From Hippopus hippopus (lineage: Eukaryota > Mollusca > Bivalvia > Cardiida > Cardiidae): 64,000 nt of DNA. The notes below the pieces were generated by a model. The model saw nothing but the letters and a program-made list of their open reading frames with translations, had not been told where the DNA came from and did not search any database. Location of the stretch: the NCBI GenBank assembly GCA_946811185.2, contig OX328112.1:23775558-23839557 (forward strand), given 5' to 3'. Positions 58,807-64,000 of this stretch are shown one piece after another. The translations under genes were made by a program, and so were the position numbers. How positions within the stretch are numbered: position 1 is the first letter of the stretch; each line of letters starts with the position of its first letter.

Positions 58807-58945
58807 TACTTGTCTATAGACATGTCTTAAGTCTAAACACTTGAAGAAAGGTCAGTCTAAACAGTTTAAGACAAATGTAAAGAATGAAATAAGATTTTTT
58901 TTTAACTGTGAAGATACTTGTTTCTGTATTTTGTTACTGTTTAGA

Positions 58946-58951
58946 AATAAA
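58946..58951 (+). promoter_or_regulatory. Candidate polyadenylation signal of USP37
   Basis: First AATAAA noted downstream of the stop codon in a T-rich context, about 1.1 kb after it. If used, the 3' UTR contains both the minisatellite and a TH hairpin (58578-58806). Confidence 0.4.
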
Positions 58952-59204
58952 TTTATGAATTTATTTTGATTTTTATCTCATTGTGGATTAAAATGGCAGA
59001 GAAATACACACACTTATTCTATTTTTTTGTTATTTCTGTTTTTTTTTTATCTTGTGTTATTACTGCTAAACTGCAAAAAGTTCAATTGTTTTTTTGTACA
59101 GTGTAGATAGAGATCAGAAAAAAAAGAATTTGGTTTGAGTTTTATATCATTATGGATTAAACTGGCAGAGGAATACACAGTTGGTCTATCTTTTTTTTTT
59201 ATCT

Positions 59205-59425
59205 GGAGTGGTGGAGTGTGGGACTTGTAACCTGGAGGCCCTGGGTTCGAGCCGCACTGGATCCACTGGTTTTTTTGTAGGTGTGTCCTTTGGCAAGACA
59301 CTTCAGAGCCCTAGCCTAGTACTGATAAAACCCAGGAAATGCATGAATATGTGAACTGTTTCTGTGATATGACTGAAATAATGTTGAAAGCAGCGTAAAA
59401 CACCATTCAATAAATCAATCATTTT
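59205..59425 (+). mobile_element. SINE-B
   Basis: GGGTTCGAGCCGCACTGGAT (B box and start of body), GACACTTCAGAGCCCTAGCC, tail AACACCATTCAATAAATCAA. Confidence 0.75.
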
Positions 59426-59624
59426 TTATCTGGTCATGTTATAGCTGGTAAACCCCAGAATAAATTTCAATTGCTTTTATGGACAGTGAAGATAAAGATC
59501 AGCAAAAACACACCTTAATCTTTCATATATACTAAAGTATACATTTGTCGTCATGTTTTTTTCCTGTGGGAACACATCTCTCATATCAGCAGGGCTGTTT
59601 AAAGTTAGAAAAGTTACTTTATTA

Positions 59625-59985
59625 TATTCTTATCAGTGAATCACTGGGATTTCACAGTGAATAACACTAGTGATGATAAATATGGTATCATCACTAGTGA
59701 CGATATAGTTTCAGAATGTTTGCCGGAGCTACTTCTTTCCTATATTGTTCATATTGTACCATTCTTGATAATTATTAGAATAACAAAGGGTGAATTAGGA
59801 ATATAATAAATAGGATAATCAACTGGTTGTGTGTGATATTAAACATCTGTCACTCGAATGGGGTTTGATGCGGTTAAAAAACTCCTTCGGACTCGTTGTT
59901 TCAACCGCGTGACACCCCGTTCTAGTGACAGATTTTGTATCGCACACAAACAGTTGATTTTCCTCTATATCTTATTATTGCCTCA
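59625..59985. mobile_element. Element K hairpin and adjoining palindrome
   Basis: CACTAGTGATGATAAATATG / TATCATCACTAGTG at 59666-59701. Then 59798-59975 folds with arms AGGATAATCAACTGGTTGTG / CAAACAGTTGATTTTCCT. Confidence 0.7.
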
Positions 59986-60007
59986 TACTGTGAAATACAG
60001 GGCCTAG

Positions 60008-60148
60008 TTTACAGCATTTTCTTGTCTTCATAATGTTTTCAAGTCCTTTTTTCATCAGGGTCGTTAAAACTCGGGATTGTGTGGTAAAGGGTTAATTTGA
60101 CATCTATAGATGCTTTGGACAAGTCCTTAATTTTGCCATTTGGTTGAC
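60008..60148. mobile_element. TH right half and TH terminus
   Basis: 60008-60096 reverse right half; 60097-60148 keeps only the forward right terminus. Confidence 0.6.
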
Positions 60149-60384
60149 ATCTCATGATGTATTAGCCACAGGATCTAAGGCACAAATGGATGTTTTTTTA
60201 AGCTTTATTTACCATGTGAGGGTCGTGCCTATCCCTCATCATACCTTACAATTCAACAATAACACATGTACATGTATGTACAAACATACAAAAAAAAAAC
60301 CCTTAAAAACAAACGAGTTTTATTGTCACAAAGCTTTTTTAAGAGAGAGAAGGGAAAAATGGATGCTTTCCTGTTGTTTCTTTT

Positions 60385-60535
60385 ACAAGTGCTTTGCATT
60401 ATAGTCTTCTCCAATCAACTTACTGCTTTCCTACATAACGATCGTCGAAACATTGGTCAGCGGTGAGAGAGAAATGAATTCTGTTTTATTGACTCATCTT
60501 GAAAGAAAAAAAAAAAACGGCCGATGTTGGGATTG
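60385..60535 (-). mobile_element. SINE-A fragment
   Basis: CTTACTGCTTTCCTACATAA and GAGAAATGAATTCTG in minus orientation. Confidence 0.5.
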
Positions 60536-60599
60536 GAATGGTTTCAAGTCTTTAAAGGATAATAAGTATAATTTAAAACATTCTTGCTAAAGGAGAAAA

Positions 60600-61400
60600 A
60601 TCTCGCTCTCTTTTTTCGTACATGATTAGCTATGTGGTCTGTTGCACGAAGAAGCAAGGCATCTGCATCACTTTGATACTCCACATATTATTAGAAAGGT
60701 TTTCAAGACTACTTTTGTAGACGATGATATCACGAGCAGTAATGTTGTAACACCCGACCTTTCCCGGAAGTTTCAACAAGAACATGGCAGACCCATTCTG
60801 TAACCGGAAATGGTGCGTTTGACGCGAACGATTTCTGTGATTAATCGTCTTTCATCATGCACATTCCGTAGACTGATTACATAACACATACACTATGGCG
60901 CCATAAACTATGAAAAAAAAATGTGTTTCTCCATATTTTAGGGCAGTATCGGCTATTGAACGTTCTCAATATTTATGATGCTCCTTGAGAACGAGACAGA
61001 GTTGGCACAAATGTAAACAAATTGTGCACGTAGACATTGGCTTCAAAAAATTGAGAGTGGGGCTCACTCGTTACAACTCGGCCGATTCCGTACTTACATC
61101 TAAAAATGAATGTACGAACTGTTTGTCACTTGAAATATAGTTAGAAAGATTTCGATAGAAAATTGAGACTCAAGTTTTCTTTTTTACGAGGAGCCTTACA
61201 ATTTTCAGAAAGGTATTTCCGGCGATGAAATGTACCGTATAGGTGCATATCAAGCTACAAGATACAGCCGAGGGACTTTGACGGCTCCCATCACCCGAGG
61301 TATGCCGATTGAGTGGGGCTCTCCGTCAGTGCAAAGTGTTGTTTAAAATTTGATCTTAAGGGGCCCAGTTAGATATGCATTGTTCTTGTAGTCTTGAAAC
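60600..61400. other. Relatively CpG-rich spacer, function unknown
   Basis: 61046-61325 is bounded by AGTGGGGCTCACTC and GATTGAGTGGGGCTC-like ends and may be a repeat. A short ATG reading (MADPFCNRKWCV, 60784) stops at once. No gene recognised. Confidence 0.4.
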
Positions 61401-61407
61401 ATGTTTT

Positions 61408-61622
61408 AACAACTCCATACCACAGAATTCCGAGTTTCAACGACCCTGAGGAAGAAGCCTTTTGAAAACATTGTGGGAAAAGGAGAAAATGCTGGTAACC
61501 AGCATTTTCTCCTATTCTCAAAATGTTTTCTACCCTGTCAAAGTCATATTTCATCATCTGGGCCACGTTTAATTTGTCGTCTGCAAATGCTTTCAATTTG
61601 GACAAGTCTGGTAAAGAGTTAG
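61408..61622 (+). mobile_element. TH element
   Basis: Complete forward copy with good hairpin; a deletion of about 15 bp precedes the right end (AAGTCTGGTAAAGAGTTA). Confidence 0.85.
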
Positions 61623-61884
61623 GTAAGTGAGTAGTTTGCAAACAATCCATGGTCGAATGAGAAGGAGAAATGCAAGAAAAAAGACTTCAATCATATTTCC
61701 ATTAGGTACGCGTGGCCTCTCGGGTGTCAACAGATTTTGCGCCAGAATATTCCAAATGTGTAGAAATATCACATGATCAATGATACTTTGTGGGATAAAG
61801 GCATGTTTAAATTGGCATGGTGACGTCATATCTGGTCTCACGGAAACGGAGTTTCCGGTTGCAGAAAATACCATCCTGTTACTC

Positions 61885-62051
61885 TTTACTCTTTGCCAAA
61901 CGACAAAACTTTAGACTTGTTCAAATTGGAAGCATATGCAGGCAACAAATTAAATGCCGCTACAATGATTGAATTTGCTTTTGAAGTGGAGAAACGTACG
62001 AAAAGAAGAAAATGCTGATTACCAGATTTCGTCGTCGTGTAAAAGAGTTAA
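61885..62051 (-). mobile_element. TH element, hairpin destroyed
   Basis: Left arm well kept (TTTAGACTTGTTCAAATTGG), core replaced by AAAAGAAGAAAATGCTGATT. Confidence 0.6.
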
Positions 62052-62067
62052 GGATAAGGCAACCTAA

Positions 62068-62238
62068 TGGGATTCTTGTAACATCGCCTTTCATCGTGCG
62101 GATTCGGCTAAAACTCCGGTAAACCGTAATCGATGCGGGGAACCGGCATTTACCGGCCGATCGATTACGGATTACCCGAGTCTTAGCCAAATCCGTACGT
62201 TTTTCGGCGATGAAAGGCGATGTTACAGGAATCCGCAT
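62068..62238. mobile_element. 171-bp palindromic element
   Basis: GATTCTTGTAACATCGCCTT and its inverse at the ends, inner arms GTAATCGAT / ATCGATTAC and CCGGTAAA / TTTACCGG. Likely a MITE of another family. Confidence 0.8.
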
Positions 62239-62545
62239 TAAAGTGTCCAATCCTTAATGCAAAATGACCTTTTACCTAACAAACAACAACTTAGTGTGTT
62301 ATATTAACGCAGTCTATACATGGAAGTTTTGTGTTTGTCTTTTTGAATCGGCTTTTACGGCAATTTACGACTTAATCATGGAAAGAGCTTACTTATTTAT
62401 TATTCACTCCTTTCCCTGTTGCACCAGCAAAAAGCTGTATCTTTTTTTCCCCAACCTAGGGTAAACTGTCACGTCCTAACGGTTTTTCTTTGCAAAATGC
62501 CAACTGTCTACCCCCTTCCGAAAATATTTGGGTCAAAAGTAGGTG

Positions 62546-62772
62546 AGCCATGCTCTGGCAAAGGGGGGGGGGGGGTTAAAATGTATCTTCGTGTTGCATT
62601 AAATTAAGCAAGCCATCACATAATTATGGATGCGTAAAGATCATTTTGTATAACAATTGACTGAATAATGAGGTTCACTGGTCCTTTGACAGGTAGAAAA
62701 TTGACCAATGAAAAAAAAAAACAAAACCTTTTGTAGATGCATTAAACCCTCTTTTCACAGAGCATGGCCCAT
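62546..62772 (+). mobile_element. AM element lacking the inner palindrome
   Basis: GAGCCATGCTCTGGCAAAGG at left, CTTTTCACAGAGCATGGCCC at right, with an A-run where the inner palindrome should be. Confidence 0.7.
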
Positions 62773-62779
62773 CATATTT

Positions 62780-63230
62780 TGAGAACAAGAGAGTGCTATT
62801 TCTGAAGACTACGTTGTCATTAAAAATCATGCGTTGAAGATGGGTTACAGAATTGCAAGATAGCAAATACTTATTGCATGTTCATTTGCAATAACGTAAC
62901 ACAGCTTTCCTAATTTGTTTCCTGAATCATTCAACCTGCTACATAAATGGAGTGAACATTTTCAATTCGTGTATGTATGTTAGGCGGGAACCTGTGTAGG
63001 CAATTTTCTGTTTACCTGAAAATATCTAAATAAACAATGTAAATATGGATCAGATTGCTCGATCCATACCGTCTCATCCTGACTGGCACTATTGATGAAA
63101 GCACCAAATGTTGTCCATTTACGATACTGTTTTTCCGCTTTATCTCACCGTTGTCATGATGACAAGTACACTCTCTCGTTTGTTTGCCCAGTTTCGTTAC
63201 TAGTACTATACAACAGCCACCATTTCCAAT
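62780..63230. other. Unassigned spacer
   Basis: Nothing beyond a weak PF-like ATCAGATTGCTCGATCC near 63050. Confidence 0.4.
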
Positions 63231-63233
63231 CCT

Positions 63234-63605
63234 TTAACGCTGTACCAGACGACAAAATTTTAGACTTGTCCAAACTGAAAGCATTTGCAGACGACAATTC
63301 AGATGTGACTCAAATGTTGCAATTTGTCTTTGAATGGGTAAAAACATGGAGAAAAAAGGAAAAGAAATGCTGGTTAGCCATTAACTCTTTACCAAACGAC
63401 AGGTTTTTTAGACTTCTTAAAATTGAAAGCATTTGCTGACAACAATTTAAATGTGAATTAAATGTTGAGATTTTTCTTGGAATGGATTAAAAAAAAAACA
63501 TTGTGGGAAACGGAGAAAATGCTGGTTACCAGCATTTTCTACTTTTCCCTCAGTGTTTTCAGAAGCGTTCTTCCCCATGGCCGTTACAACTCGGTAGCAG
63601 GTTAA
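63234..63605 (-). mobile_element. Two reverse TH copies in tandem
   Basis: 63234-63385 is cut at the hairpin apex; 63383-63605 is complete. They join at TTAA. Confidence 0.75.
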
Positions 63606-63734
63606 AAAACCTTTACAGCGTTAGACTGATTCTGTTCGAAGCCTTTAGAGCACCATATGTTGCCCTCAAAACACTTGTTAATATAATTTACCATTGTAGA
63701 AACCTACACATAGCGATTTCGGTGGTATAAAAGC

Positions 63735-63815
63735 TCAACCTATCGGACAGTGTAGATCCAAGATCTACACTGTCCGTCAAAGGTCCTTTGAGAAGCACCT
63801 CACAACCTAAGGGGT
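63735..63815. mobile_element. PF-family hairpin, inner arms lost
   Basis: CGGACAGTGTAGATCCAAG / GATCTACACTGTCCG meet with almost no loop. The rest to 64000 shows nothing recognisable. Confidence 0.75.
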
Positions 63816-64000
63816 AAAGGTATGCTTTTAAAAGCCCAGTGAGATAGTGATTACATCACTGTTTTGATGTTGATCTGCTAATGTAAACATTTGCACAGCT
63901 TTTGATGGGGACAAACTTATTTCTAGACCATTTCATTAATTTATTTGCTATGTACTGTACAGTAGTGATGCTTTCATCCGAAATATTGAGATATTTGTAG

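Noticed and set aside
1..64000. CRISPR array or other prokaryotic system
   Set aside because: Repeats are dispersed MITEs and the genes are intron-rich metazoan genes.

Overview
The window looks like genomic DNA from a bivalve mollusc, probably a heterodont clam. It is AT-rich, its genes have short exons in long introns, it carries tRNA-headed SINEs with a molluscan-type 3' tail, and it holds dispersed repeats ending in GACA/GACGGACA runs that I know from bivalve genomes. The genus cannot be named from sequence alone.

Two protein-coding genes are recognised, arranged head to head. On the minus strand, 23787 down to 840 and running off the left edge, are the first 17 coding exons of PTPN23 (HD-PTP): the Bro1 domain and most of the V domain (712 codons plus one base). 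The Pro-rich region and the phosphatase-like domain lie beyond position 1. On the plus strand, 31155 to 57842, is a complete USP37-type deubiquitinase: 23 coding exons, 849 aa, PH-like N-terminus, USP catalytic domain split by three ubiquitin-interacting motifs (UIMs). Every splice junction in both models was checked for frame continuity. Both products act on ubiquitin-linked processes (ESCRT-dependent sorting of ubiquitinated cargo; deubiquitination), but nothing here shows that they are co-regulated.

Layout: 1-23.8 kb PTPN23; 23.8-31.1 kb intergenic, with a GA microsatellite, a CpG-rich duplicated block, several palindromic elements and a 0.8 kb foldback; 31.1-58.95 kb USP37 including a 3' UTR made of a 27-bp minisatellite and a hairpin element; 59-64 kb repeats with no recognisable gene.

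Introns and spacers are dominated by one element family, here called TH (TTAA-hairpin): about 230 bp, TTAA at both ends, 18-20 bp terminal inverted repeats, and a central 67-nt near-perfect hairpin (33-bp stem, 1-nt loop). I count roughly 70 full or partial copies, about one per kb. Several abut splice acceptors, one appears to supply an acceptor to a USP37 exon, and the two hairpin arms carry matching substitutions. Other families: AM (ends in AGCCATGCTC/GAGCATGGCT), PF (palindromic GTGTAGATC...GATCTACAC), AC (ends in GGCTTGCAACAC/TTGCAGGCC), tRNA SINEs A and B, two non-autonomous hAT-like elements and a hAT transposase fragment. No CRISPR, rRNA or intact tRNA gene was seen.
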